A DNA stretch of 64,000 nt from Hymenoscyphus infarciens (GCA_001414345.1 LLCB01000048.1:181163-245162); one strand, 5' to 3'. Shown: positions 25,689 to 38,276, numbered from the stretch's first letter. Notes: a model not told the origin generated them from the letters alone. A program made the numbers and translations.

Positions 25689-28600
25689 TATAATAGTATA
25701 CTATCCTAGATTATTATATGACAGCTAGATTATTATATAATAGCACTATTCTAAATGTCGGCATTCGTAAAACTACTAATACCTCTAAGTAGTGTCGATA
25801 CTCCTAATACCTCTAGGGCCGAGATTATAAATAACTGATACTTATATAAGAGAAGTATTAAAGGTATTAATATCTAACATTTATATATAGAAGGGATTAA
25901 GGTTTAGATATTATATATTTAGCTTTTCAAAGGATTAGAGGTTATATATTTAGCTTTTTAGCTCTTATTATTTAGTATTAGCTATATTAGGTAGAGCTTA
26001 GTTATTATTATTATTAGAACTTAGAAGCTTCTAACCTTCTTATATATAGACGTTTATGTTTAGTATAGTAGAGGAATAGTTATTATTTTCTTTTATATTA
26101 GAGCCTAGTATTTATATATGTTATTCTACTATACGTACTCTTATATGCCTCTACTATAGTTATATATATTTCGTACTATTATATAAAAATAATAACTATT
26201 CTTCGCTAGTAATAGCCTTAATAATATCTCTTTTCAAGCTTATTACTACTTCTTATTTAGAAGTCGATTTATACTTAATTTAGAATATTATAACGATATT
26301 CTTATATAGCTAGGTAATTAGAGACTACCTAGATAGTTAGTAATAGTAGGGTTTATTATCTATATAAATAGCTAGTATAAATCGTGTTTTAATATATGTT
26401 AAGAGATTAGAATACGCTAAGTATTTCCTAAGAGTCCTAATAACCTTAGATTTAGTAAATAAGCTAACTTATAATAGTTATTTAGAAGGCTTCTAAATCT
26501 AATCTTACTCTCCCCTCTCTCTAAATTAGTATCTTTGAAATGTTGAACCTAGTTCTACTACGAGGCGTTAAACGCTCTTCTAAAGCTACCCCTCTTTCTG
26601 AAAACTGCCTAAATAGTACTTATATACTAAGATTAAGAAGATCTTAACAAAATAATAGTTAAAGAGACTAGTAAGACTTCTTAAATATAGACTAGATATA
26701 GTTGGTTATATAAGCTTTAGAAGTAGAGAATTAAGAAATAAGGAATTAGCTAGCTAAGCTAGAAAGACAGATGAGTAAGCTTATAATTTAAAGTTAATAA
26801 AACACTTTGCCTCTTAACTCTCTCTAATCCGATCTTCTTTTAAACCCTTAATTGAACCCTCTTCTACTTTTAAGCTTAAATTTATACCTTTTTTAGCTAT
26901 AGGCAGCTACCTCTAATACCTTCTGATAACCCTTTTCTAGAGCTACTCTCTTTTTCAAAAGACTCTCTAAACCCTCTCTAATCTATAACTATATACTAAG
27001 ACTTAGAAGATCTTGACAAAATAATAAGTAAGACTTCTTAGATATAGATAATATATTAACAAGATAGTAGTATAAAAATAAAAGATAAAATAATTAATTA
27101 GATAAGATAGATATAATTATAAGTAAACTATAAAGTTAATAAACACTCTATCTTTAAACCTTTACTAATCTAACTCTCTTTTAAACCTTCGTTTAAACCC
27201 TCTTTTACTTTTTAAAGCCTACGTTTAGACCTTCTTTACTTATAAGCTTCTACCTCTAATAAACTTTATACTACTTCTTAAACCTCGAATCAGATACGAA
27301 TTAGTTAAAATACGTTTTCTATTAAAACGAAACTTAAAAGCAAGCTCTTAGCTAAGTTATTACTAGTAATCTTAACTAAATATTATCTAACTCTACTTTA
27401 AACTTTTTCTTTAAAAAAAATACCTCTACTAATAAACATTTAAAAGACTACAGTTATAAACTAAGTTCTAGTAGCTAGTATAAAGGTTAAAAGAGATAGA
27501 AGTAGAATTAGAAGAAGAATATACTAAAGAAACTTTTACTAACTTTAAAAGGTTACTTTTTAAGTATAGCTATACTTAGATAGATACTAGAATTGGAAAG
27601 GTTCTTTTATATATAGGATAAAATAAGATTATACCTTAGCTCTAAAACGCCTCTACTACTCTTAAGAGACGCTAGAATTATAACTTTACTAAGATAGTGA
27701 ATAATCTTTTAGTTATAAATAAGAAGACCTACTAAAATGCTAAGTTATAAGATATTAGTACTATAGTCTAAATTACTCTCTTCTTATCTAATTTAGCTTT
27801 AAACTCTCTAGGATATAATAGTAAATCGTCCTCTACTTTAGAAGTAGAATTCGAAATTAGAAGATGATTAAGTCCTTAAGTACTTCGAAGAGAATAAGGT
27901 AATACGACAACTTCGGTATTAAGTTTTATTTAACTAGCCAAAACCCTACCAACTCTAGTATAGAGTCTTTCTTACTTTTCTAGCTAGGCTAGAAGTTCCT
28001 TTTTTTTATTTTTAAACTTTTTAAAGCAGATGTGAGTCAGTTAAAACACGCTTTCTATTAAGACGAAACAAAGAAGTAAGCTCTTAACTAAGTTATTACT
28101 ATTTCTCGACTAAGTACTATCCGACTCTACTTTAAATCTTTTCTAATTTTACTTTAAACTTTTTCCCTACTACTTCTAAAGTAGAATCGGAATCAGAAGA
28201 CGATTTCGAATAAGTCCTTAAGTACTCCGATTTAGACCTGAATTGCTAAAGAGAATAAGGCGGCCTACAAGCCTAAGCAATATAGTTCCTACGATAGTAC
28301 TGATAAATATCGTACCTAAAACTATACCCCTTTTTAAACTTCGGTATTAAGCTTATTTAACCAGCTGAAACTACCCCTTTTCTTATCTTGAACATTGGAC
28401 AGCATTTTTTAATATTCGGTAATAACTTCGCCTTTAGCTAGCTGAAACTACTCCTTTTGTTATCTCGAACTTAGGATAGCGGAACTTTATAACTTTGGAA
28501 ATAACTTCGCCTTTAACTACCTGAAACTCTACCGACTCTAATATAAGTCTTATAGTCTTTATATTCTTTCTTATATTCTTTATATTCTTACTTTCTTTTA

Positions 28601-31314
28601 CTTCTAGTAGGGCTAGAAGTCCTTTTTTTATTTAAACTTTTGAATTAGATACGAATCGAATTAGTATACTCTTAAAAGGATAGTAACCTCTTAGCTAAGT
28701 TATTACTATCTATAACATTATTGACTTTTCGTTTCTAACTTTACTCTAAGTCCTTGTTAACCTTAGTTTAGACGAACTTACTTTCTTTTATATCTAGTAA
28801 GCTAGATGTTTTATTTAAATTTAAATTAGATATAAATTAGTATACTCTCTAAGTAAGCTCTTAGCTAAGTTATCACTTTTATCTATAATAACGTTACCTC
28901 TCGATGTTTACATCTGAGTCGACTCTAAATTTAGCTCTAACTATTCTAAACTTTTTTAGACCTATACTCTTTTAGTAATTTAAATCAGATACGAATCAGT
29001 ATACTCTTAAAGTAAGCTCTTAACTAAGTTATTACTACCTCTTAACTAAACGACTTCTAACTCTACTCTAAATTCACCTCCGACCTTTAAACTTTTTAAA
29101 CTTTTTAAACTTTTTAAATTTTAAGCTTTAAACTTTTTAAACTTTTTCTAACCTACTAGATAGAATTAGACTATACTCTTTTAGCAAACGCGAATACTTA
29201 TACTTAATATTAAGGAATTAGAAACGAAGTCTCTTTTAACTAGTATCTATAAAGTCGGTTATAATTTAGATCCTACTTAGTATCTTATAAACAATTTTCA
29301 AGGTTTACTATATTATCTAAAAGATTTTTATATCTAGAAGAGCTAGGACTACTCTAATACCTCTCTAAATAACTTAATATATAGGAATTAGATAAGAATT
29401 AGGTAAAAGAGTTAAATTTATAAAACTTTATTAATACCTTCTAATTCTAGTTACTCTTAATAAAGAACTTATAATAAAAACCTAAGATAAAACACTAACT
29501 AGTAGGAATGTTTAAAGTTAATAAAGTAAAGAACTAAGACTAAGTTACTACTAAAACAGGGCTTATATAGCCTCTCCTTCCTCTAACTTATTATCCTCCT
29601 CCTTACCCTCCTAAGCGTAAAGAGCCTAAATTAGCTCTTCCTCTACCTCCTTCTTATAAGCACGCTTCTTACCTTAGTAACCTCTTATAACCAGCTTTAA
29701 AGAGGACGCTTATAAACTCTTTAAGTAGGCCTTAAAAAGGACCTAAACCTAGGTTTAGATAGAGGTCTTACCCTCTATAGTATAGCATAAGAACTGTTGA
29801 ATATTAGTAATTAAAACCTCTCTAATAAGTAAGAGGTACTTATAACAACCTTAGTATAAAGTACTTAAGTCTCTTTTAGGAGAGCGAACTATACCTCTAA
29901 ACTATTCTTTAATACCTCTATACTAGTAACAACTAACACCTTATCTAAGGCCTTAATAGCCTTCTTAACCTCCCCCTTCTCCTCCTTACTTATAAGCTTA
30001 CTAAACTCTTTTCTAATAAACTATAGCAACTACCTAAGTTAGAACGAATTTAGTATATATTTAGGATTAAACTTACTAGGATATATATAGTATTCTACTC
30101 TATATAGTACTTATACTTCTTTAACTTTAGCTTCTTAAAAGTATATACGTAATCTCTATTCTAAGATTTTACTTAAAGACACTAAACGTAGTAGACTTAG
30201 TAAGTAGCTAGAAGCGTACTAAGAGGATATAGAAGAGGTATTTTGCTATATTAGATTAGCCTTGAATTAGGTCTAATTAAGGAGAGAAGAACTTACTTTT
30301 ATATATATATATATAATATATATATTCTAAGAGATAAGTTAGTATATAAGGATATACCTAATTAGAAGGTATTCTTACTATTTATATTATTTAGATAAAA
30401 AGAAAAGAAGAAGAGAAGTTAGAATTATAGAAAAGTCACCTACTAATATACTACTTATAATAATAGCTATTACTTTGTAATTATTGTTTATTACTTAATA
30501 ATTACTATTATAATATATAATAATAGTAAGAATATAATAACTCTGTAGTAGCGTACTACTTTCTACTAACTAGCTAATTATTAGCTTCTTTTCTATTCGT
30601 ATCCTATTATTATATAGTATATAGTAGTAAACAAAGAACGATTAGCCTTTAAATAATAATACTACTAGCCACCGACTCTACCTCGACTACTAGATACTAT
30701 AATAGTAGATAAATTATATTCTTCTTTATAATAAAGAGATAAATAATACTCTAATCGACCTAATACTATATCGATTAATAACTAAAGACTTAGAACGAGT
30801 CTTTTTAAAAGAGAGAAGATATAATAGTATACTATCCTAGATTATTATATAACAGCTAGATTATTATATAATAGCACTATCTTAAATATTAGCATTTATA
30901 AAACTGCCGATACCTCTAAGTAGTGTCGATACCTCTAATACCTCTAGAGCTGAGATTATGAATAACTAATACTTATATAAGAGAAGTGCCGAAGGTATTA
31001 ATATCTAATATTCATATATAGAAGGGATTAAGGTTCAGATATTATATATTTAGCTTTCTAAAGGATTAGAGGTTATATATTTAGCTTTTTAGCTCTTATT
31101 ATTTAGTATTAGCTATATTAGATAGAGCTTAATTATTATTATTATTAGAACTTAGAAGCTTCTAACCTTCTTATATATAGACGTTTATGTTTAGTATAGT
31201 AGAGAGACAGTTATTATTTTCTTCTATATTAGAGCCTAGTATCTATATATGTTATTCTACTATACGCACTCCTATATACCTCTACTATAGTTGTGTATAT
31301 TTCGTGCTATTATA
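25689..31314 (+). mobile_element. 5.6-kb LTR retroelement with 495-bp LTRs, no gag-pol recognised
   Basis: Left LTR 25,689-26,183 and right LTR 30,820-31,314 are both 495 bp, start TATAATAG and end CTATTATA. ATTAG is duplicated outside (25,684-25,688; 31,315-31,319). A purine run (AAAAGAGAGAAGA) abuts the right LTR, which suggests plus orientation. I found no reverse transcriptase, integrase or zinc-knuckle motif in the 4.6-kb interior on either strand. Visible coding signals are antisense (see next entry). It resembles a large retrotransposon derivative (LARD), but a heavily damaged gag-pol cannot be excluded. Confidence 0.85.
27280..30060 (-). pseudogene. Antisense degenerate repeat-protein frame inside the LTR element
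   Basis: On the minus strand, five dispersed segments (near 27,290-27,400, 28,030-28,140, 28,645-28,750, 28,825-28,930, 28,985-29,080) encode variants of a motif. It is seen as SNNLAKSLL, DNLAKSLLREYTNLYL and NNLVKSLL-x-EYTDSYL. Upstream, near 29,880-30,010 (minus), a stop-poor Lys/Glu-rich stretch reads KEEKGEVKKAIKALDKVLV. Stops in between are TAA/TAG. The family is unknown. It may be a captured host gene, an unusual gag, or the true sense strand if the element runs minus. Confidence 0.4.
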
Positions 31315-31431
31315 ATTAGAGAAAAAGCGAGGTCTTACGTAACCTCTTTTCTCTATATATATAGTAGAGTTTTCATCTTCTAAATTTAAGCTTCTTAGAG
31401 CGTTTTTAATCTAAAAATACGTTATAGTATC

Positions 31432-33430
31432 TTTTAACTCTATATTATATATAAATCTTATATATCTAAATAAAATTATATATTATAATAATACGAAATA
31501 TAGACTACTATTAAAGCGGTATATAAGAGTATATTTAGTAGAATAATATATAGAAATACTAGATACTAATATAGAAGAAAAGACTAAATTAAGTCTTTTC
31601 TAACTATAGAAGAGTAGGTAGCTATATATAAGAGGTTTAGACGATATAAAAGAGAGTTAGATACTATAAAAGAGAGCTAGATAATATAAAAAGATCTAAA
31701 AGCTATTTATAAGCTAAATCTAAAATCTTTCTAAAGTAGAAAATATAAAATAACAACTTCTAAAACCTTATATATATAGTATATACTATATAATCTCGGC
31801 TATTTAAGACGGCTAGCTATTATATATATATACTAAATAGACTCTAAATAAAGTACTACTATAATTTATATAATATTCTAAACTTATAAAGCTATTTATA
31901 TTTAAGTAAGCTACTAATAGATTTAAAATAAGTTAAATAATCTTATTAGATAAGTTCTTAATAGTATAGATATATTAACTCTAGGTTTTAATAATATATA
32001 AGATAAAAGTATTCTAGTCTAGTATCTTTTATAATATATTTCTTCTTTTTATAAATAAATACTTCTTTATTTTTTAAAACCTTATAATAGTATTAAAGAA
32101 TTTATATATATACTTTAGTAAAAGGTTTAATTACTAACTTAATATCGCTTTTAATTCTCTAAGTATTATTTACTTATTTAATGAATTATTCTAAAAACAA
32201 AATTATACTACTTAGTAGATTAAATTAACTTTACTATATTACTTACTAATACTAGTAAGAGAACTATAGAGAAAGTTATACTATTTATTAATCTCTAGCT
32301 TTAAATATAAAGTATATTCTAATTCTACTAAGATAAAACTACGTTTCTTATATAATAGCTATCTTAGAATCCTTTATATATTACTATTTCTTAAGTTTAA
32401 TAGAATTTTAATAGCTACTTAGTAAGTATCTATAAGTATAAAAGATAAGCTAGATTATTTAGCTATAATTATCTTATCTATTAATCTTTTATTACGTTAT
32501 TATAGTTCTTTAATAATAAAAACTATCTAAAAAAAGATTCTATAAGTATTTCTCTATAGAAATTAAATAAGTATCTTTTTAACTTCTCTATTAAAAACCT
32601 ATTACTATATAAAATCTCTAATTTAGTTATTAATAAGTCTAGTTATATCTTTTATAGTATCTATACTAGTGATTTCTAATATAATAAATTCTAAGAGATA
32701 ATCGAAGACTTCTATATCTAGTCTACTTATAATAAATACTTTTAATAGTAGTTTCGAAGTAGCTATTAGCTTAAACCTTTCTATAAAAGCAAAGCGCTCT
32801 CTTTATTTAATATATTCTATACTATATAGAATATAATCTAATTAAAGCTTTTATTAAAGTTTTATAAGAAAGTTTTTAGTAAGTAATTAGTATTAAAAAG
32901 TAAGAGTATTCTATAAGAGTAAAAAGCTTATAACTAATAAAGCTTAGACTTTTTTAAAATATTTTAAAATAAGAATTATTTTAAATTTTCAATTCTATAC
33001 TTTCTCTTACTCTCTCTTCTTTTCTACTCTTTTCTAGATAGATCTTTTAAATATAGATAGAATTCTTCTAAGTTACTTTAAAAGTAAGGAATTTAGAAGA
33101 TTACTTATAAACGCGTATAGAGATATAAGAGCGCGCGAAGTAATAAACTTTATTTAAAACGTCTAATTTCGTTATTTATTCTTATAAAAGAAGCGATTTT
33201 ATAGAAGTAGAGAAATAGCGAAAAAAGAAAAGAGTAATTAGATAAGTATATAATATAAGACTATTTCTAACTACTAAGAGTATTAACTATTTCTTAACAA
33301 AGAATATATAATAGCTATTTCTATTTATTAACTATTATAGTCTCTTAAAATACTTAAAACTATAAAGCTAGCGTTTATATTATCGACTCTGCTTTCTCTA
33401 ATTCTACTTTTTATAAGTTGAGGTTTTATG
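31432..33430 (-). pseudogene. NACHT/STAND NTPase-like remnant, RIP-damaged
   Basis: Minus-strand translation through 32,830-32,690 gives DYILYSIEYI-stop-RERFAFIERF, then KLIATSKLLLKVFIISR and LDIEVFDYL. This resembles the Walker-B to sensor stretch of fungal NACHT proteins (LDALDEC...L.IE...LKVFVTSRPDIE). Stops are TAA/TAG. A clear Walker A loop was not found. The TRIM insertion at 31,427 cuts the downstream side. STAND proteins act in heterokaryon incompatibility and innate-type recognition; here only a relic remains. Confidence 0.4.
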
Positions 33431-33852
33431 ATTATAATTAAGTGGTGCCGATATAGCCGGGCAAGCCATCCGGTTCTGCACCGAGGCTAGGATAACTCGG
33501 ACCGGATGGTCGCCAACGGACCGAAAGAGGGGGCATATTCACGTGATCGTCCAGCTGGAATTTATCCCTCGCCGCTTTGCTTATCCAAAAGGCAAAGTGG
33601 GTCTGGGGAGCTTCGCCGCCGTCATCCATCCATCCCCCTTCCCCTCCCGCCCTGAGCGGGAGCTTGTAAATCCCCCCCTCTCCCCTCTCTCCTCGCGAGC
33701 TCAGCTCCGGACTTGTTTCTTTCCTTCATCCACCTTAAATACCAACCCTCCCCATCTCCAAACTCTATTTTATCTCTCACACCTGCTACACACTCTGTAT
33801 CTCTCTCATCATCTTATCAAGTTCATATATATATCCCAATTGAAGTTTCACA

Positions 33853-34649
33853 ATGGCCACACGGAAGAGAAAGCAAGACGAGGAGCTTGTCGCTTTGCCT
33901 AGCGATGAGAGCGAGGAGGAAGAGGAGTACGTTGTCCTACCTTTCAACTTGCTTAGATGTTTTGATTTGCGTCGCATGTTTGTTTTGATAGAGACGGAGA
34001 AAGGAATGCGAATAGCTTCGAGTGTTGCTTGGCACCTTTTCCATTTCGTAGTCGGCGAGTGCGCTTCTGTCGCAAAGAGGATGGCAGATTGACAGACGTC
34101 ATTTCTACAGACTCTTGTCCTCTATACATCATACCAAGGGCATCTAGCGATGGCGCATTGGACTTCCATTCTCAATCGCATCATTGATGCTAATATCTGC
34201 TCTCAACAGGTACGAAGACTCCGATGCCTCGGAAGGAGGCGGTGCAGCTGCTTCGGATTCCGAGGAAGAGGACGACGAAGATGATGAAGACGAGGAAGCT
34301 GAGGAAAATGGAAAGGTTGAAGAAGGTATGCGCTTGGCTTTTCTTTTACAACAACAACATCAGCATATATCATCGACCTGGCGACCATCAATTCCACCAA
34401 CGCATCGCACTAACAACACCAACAGCCCCCGAACCCGCAAAGAAGAAACGCAAACTTGGTCGCATCGGCGACGCCAAAGACAAGGCCGAACCAAAAGTTG
34501 TAGCGGACGAAGAAGATTCTGCGACGGGCGAAGAGGACGAAGAAGCAGAACCAGCAAAGAAACCCGCAGTCGTCAAAGGAAAAGCTGTCCCGGAAACAAG
34601 TGAGGAATCCGCAGAGGTCGTTGCCGAAGACGACGACGAAGAAGATTAA
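33853..34649 (+). CDS. Small acidic nuclear-type protein, unknown function
   Basis: Exons 33853-33926, 34210-34325 and 34426-34649 encode about 137 residues. Introns of 283 and 100 nt have GTACGT and GTATGC donors and CAACAG acceptors; a CACTAACAAC branch site is visible in the second. The first exon gives MATRKRKQDEELVALPSDES, then runs of Glu/Asp, a predicted nuclear signal PAKKKRKLGR, and a second acidic tail ending DDDEED. Glu/Asp dominate, so the chain is disordered. Such proteins often act as histone or ribosomal-protein chaperones, but no family signature (for example a CHZ motif) is clear and no function is assigned. The gene begins only about 420 bp from the RIP-affected block, and its CT-rich leader lies at 33,640-33,850. 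Confidence 0.75.
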
Positions 34650-35815
34650 CTCTTAATAACCGACGTTCGATGCCCTCAGCCACACAAAATGCTGAGGGCA
34701 TAAAACCATGATAATTGATGAACAGAAACTTTGGGAGTCGGGGATTCTTTCTTGCGGGATATTTTATTTGGGAGGACTTCGGTATTTTTAAAGAACATGA
34801 ATTTATTTTATATACAAGCAAGGAAAAATGGGGTTCTTTGAGGTAGACGCGGCTAGGTTATCTGCTTCAGATTTCAGCTTTTGTCCTGTCCTGTCATTTG
34901 TGGTACCCCGCTGTGAGCAAATCAAAAGTTGACATCTGTGTACCCCCTCTTTCCCTTAGCACATTTTATCCCCCCCTTTTTTGTTCCCGTACTTTGTGCG
35001 ATCGGGGGTTCCAATAATCCGATGGGATTCAGCGATTAATGATATCCCTGTTTCGCATTCCTGCCTTGATTTTCCTCATCCGATGTCCAACAACCTTCTC
35101 CTTGGCTTCTGTTGTGTTTAAGCTCAAATTGTTTGGTTCCGAGTGTATACTCAGCCGTGTACAGGTTATGACAGAATTAGACTCTGTACGGGCTTCTTTC
35201 TGTACGTATTGGAGGTGTAGCGCATTGAATTAGCTGATATAAAAGTCATAAGCCGCAGGTGGGATGCTTGATGGTAAGACCGTAAGAGTGGTGGATCGTC
35301 TCGAGTTCGTTTGATCATGCAGTGTGCACGCTAGTGCTGGTAATACTTGACACCGCACAATCCCCTGAACACCTCATCACCGCTTGTAAGAGGGAGGGAG
35401 AGAGAGAGAAAACTGTGACAATTCTTTTTCCAGTTCTTCTTCTCTCCTCTCTTTTGCAACGGGATCATTTGTTTCGTTTGACAGCCTGCGAGCGTTTGAG
35501 CTGCCGAAAAGAAAGAAGGGCAGAGTTCTAGCCAGTGCATAATCCCATGTTGCCCGGTTTTGCAGGGTGGGCGAACTGAACGCAGGGTCTGAGGGCCAAA
35601 TCAGATTGCAATCACAATCACGATCACAATCGATTGAAAACCACCGAAACAGGAAAACGGCCCCGTCCATATCACCCATATCACCCCTCGAAGGGACGTC
35701 ACAGCAACGGGGGAAAAAGGGTTGCAACCATATGATCTCTCGAGTTTCCACCTCGCTTTTCTACACAAACAAACCGACAGCATCGTGAGTTGCACGACAG
35801 TCAAGAGGGAGAAAC
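34650..35815. promoter_or_regulatory. Intergenic: 3' flank and promoter of the next gene
   Basis: A hairpin lies just after the stop: TGCCCTCAGC at 34,671-34,680 pairs with GCTGAGGGCA at 34,691-34,700, a possible 3' UTR structure. The rest shows no gene. A CAATCACAATCACGATCAC array at 35,609-35,632 lies in the leader region of the next gene. Confidence 0.45.
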
Positions 35816-37312
35816 ATGCCGAATCGATGGTCGAACCGCTGGACCCTGAGTCTTCCACACCACAACAATAATCCGCAGAATCATGGCAATTTATCGGCTT
35901 CATTCCCCACATCCCCAGACGAGGATTCATCAGGGGGCGAGAAGTATCCGGGAAGTGCCTTTGGGATGATTTCCAAGGCTTCGAAGAACCCAAACCCGTC
36001 GACGACTCGACCACGACCACAGGCAGTGAGGAGGTCATCGATCAAGGAGGTTGCTGCACAGTTGTTTACAAGACGACCGAGTGGGAGTGGTGGTAACCTT
36101 ATGCAGGTGCAGATGGGCAACAACAACAAAATTGTGGGTGTGGATGTGCGAGTGGGTACAAATGCAGATGGCGATTTATCCCCACGACCCCCACGCAAAG
36201 ACACAGACGCATCACGGGATCGAGCACGAGTACGACAACCTCAAGCACAGCCGCTGACGACGAGAGCGAGAGGTCCGAGTATTTCGAGTATCACCAAGGG
36301 CATTTCCGAGACTATTACGAGATCTGTATCTGTATCTAGTCCGACGAGAAGTTTACGGAGAAGAGAGGGACCTGTGGTGGTTTCTCCGCCTGCTGCAGCA
36401 CGGTCGGTGAGTTGTACCTTGGAAAAAGGAGAGAAAAGTCATGATAGGCATGATTCTTCGTACTCTAGTGTCTCGAGCTCTTTTGAGCTAAAGAGGAATG
36501 AATCGAAGGGCTCGAGACTTTCGAGAGTGATCATTCCACCTCCTTCCCCGACCTTGAATACGAGTCAATTGCAAGATTTGAGGGCGTTCTTGGGTGATGT
36601 GGAAACTTCGTTGATAGATCAGGATGAATTCTGTCAAAGTTTCTCACACAACCTCCTCTTCTTGATCGCGATCAAGGAAACATCGATTCGAGAGAATCGA
36701 CGATTGAACGCGGAGTGGAAAAGGGGCTTGACAAAGGAATTGTCAGTCTGCCGAGAGGAGCTCGGTCGGGTTTTTACCAAGAAAGCGGCCGTGGGCGAGC
36801 GAAGCATGGTTGTAGTCCGTGAATTGCTCGCCAAGCTGGACGAAGGGGATAAGAAAGATGGAGATATGATGTCTCGGAAACGAGGCAGTTTCCTGGAAGG
36901 ATTTCGAGGGCAGAGTGGAAGTAGAAGTCGACCCCCTCTTACACACCAATCACCCACCTCCCCACAACAGCAAAATCCCAACGAGATCACGATGGAAGTT
37001 GTCAACAAGGCCTTGAGTAATTTGAGAAAGGACCTGGGATTACAAAAGCTTTTGGATGATTGTATTTTGGATGCCATTACCCGAAAATGCTGGAAGCCGA
37101 GATGGTGTCGAAATCAAAGTATGAGGCTTGAGATGCGGAGATTCGTGGGGTTCGTGTCGGGAAGATGTGAGAAGCTTGCTGGAGAGGAAGCTAATTACAA
37201 GACGTATCTGGAGAGGATGGAAGAGGCTTTTGATGGGGGAAGAAGGAATAAGAGACTGAGTGCGCTGAGCGGGCTGAGCGGGAGAGGGATTAGGAACTCT
37301 TGGGCCTCTTGA
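35816..37312 (+). CDS. Hypothetical fungal protein, 498 aa
   Basis: A single uninterrupted exon starts at an ATG in good context (GAAACATGCC). Residues 1-235 are low-complexity: Ser/Arg/Pro-rich, with Asn-rich and basic patches such as SIKEVAAQLFTRRPSGSG and RSLRRREG. From about 240 a folded helical part begins: TLNTSQLQDLRAFLGDVETS, then SHNLLFLIAIKETSIRENRR. A disordered insert follows, then a second helical block (residues 385-480) ending ANYKTYLERMEEAF. No signal peptide, membrane segment or catalytic motif is visible. I do not recognise the family. The helical halves suggest a protein-interaction role, but that is only inference. Codon use is normal and the frame is intact. Confidence 0.8.
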   Translation: MPNRWSNRWTLSLPHHNNNPQNHGNLSASFPTSPDEDSSGGEKYPGSAFGMISKASKNPNPSTTRPRPQAVRRSSIKEVAAQLFTRRPSGSGGNLMQVQMGNNNKIVGVDVRVGTNADGDLSPRPPRKDTDASRDRARVRQPQAQPLTTRARGPSISSITKGISETITRSVSVSSPTRSLRRREGPVVVSPPAAARSVSCTLEKGEKSHDRHDSSYSSVSSSFELKRNESKGSRLSRVIIPPPSPTLNTSQLQDLRAFLGDVETSLIDQDEFCQSFSHNLLFLIAIKETSIRENRRLNAEWKRGLTKELSVCREELGRVFTKKAAVGERSMVVVRELLAKLDEGDKKDGDMMSRKRGSFLEGFRGQSGSRSRPPLTHQSPTSPQQQNPNEITMEVVNKALSNLRKDLGLQKLLDDCILDAITRKCWKPRWCRNQSMRLEMRRFVGFVSGRCEKLAGEEANYKTYLERMEEAFDGGRRNKRLSALSGLSGRGIRNSWAS

Positions 37313-37823
37313 GACCGCGAAAATGAAATTTGAACGTCCTCTTTCAATTACGCAATGACACCCATATGAACGAACACGGATAATTCCGACGACGAAAATA
37401 CACGAATTGCCACGACCACTACTATCCCACCTTTCAAGCCCCTTCCTCCTTTTTCGAAAACAGACTTGCGCATCGATGCAATCAAATTTTTCTTGGAATT
37501 CCATATACGAGTTTCATTGTTTTCTCGTTATACTTTGTACTTTTTAATTTTATGATAGCAAGCGAGCGAGGAGTTTTCGGAGTACTTTTTCTCTTGAGAT
37601 ATTTATATACGGTTTGATACCAAAGGGGGGTCTTGATATTTTTATGTATAGAAGTTTCAGAGAAGGCTGGCAATAGAATAATCTTTTCCTCTTGAACCCA
37701 TTCATTTTTGTTTTGATCGTGATATACTCTCCATTGCCGGCTCGCGATGGACATTAAAAGTTGTAGTAAATACGCCGGGTTCGTACCGACCTATCTAGTC
37801 CTCGTTGTTCCAAATTTCTAGGG
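37313..37823. other. 3' flank of hypothetical gene
   Basis: No coding signal. It ends with a copy of the small dispersed repeat (37,802-37,826) that also occurs at 6951-6975. The TAA at the end of that copy is the target site of the next element. Confidence 0.5.
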
Positions 37824-38276
37824 TAAGGGCCTGTTTGGCTCGTATATATTTTCTAAATATATGTATGGAAATATGACTAGAACTCTTTAGAATCAACCTT
37901 GTATAAGTTAGTGTGTAGCTCTACTTATTTCTTGATATTTTTGGTGTTTGTTTAGCTCGTAGAACATATCTAGGTGTATGATTTAAGTTTTTAACCTTGT
38001 GACGTGAAAGTAGTTAGCAGGTAGGAAAAGAGATATATGAACTTTCAAAGATTTACATCTCTAGAGGTCTAAATCTTTTTTTGGTAGTGCATATGGAAAG
38101 GGTTTATAGTGAATTAAGGAATCAGCTTATTAAGTAAGAGGGAGGTATATATATATATGCCTCCTCTCGTGTCGAGTAACCTCTATTCTACTAATAATAC
38201 TTCCTATCGCTTTTAACGTCTTATTTAGTATTAAGCTCTTTTTTAACCTAATAATACTCTTATCTATCTATCGAGG

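Larger units (their letters stand above)
24973..31426. mobile_element. TRIM-type miniature LTR retroelement, itself interrupted
   Basis: LTR A is 24,973-25,085 (113 bp). LTR B is split into 25,683-25,688 plus 31,320-31,426, also 113 bp once the inserted element and one target copy are subtracted. GTATC flanks both outer ends (24,968-24,972; 31,427-31,431). Both LTRs begin TATTA and end ATA, RIP forms of TG...CA. Without the insertion the element is 823 bp, with about 597 bp of non-coding interior. This matches the terminal-repeat-retrotransposon-in-miniature class, which depends on another element's enzymes. Confidence 0.8.
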
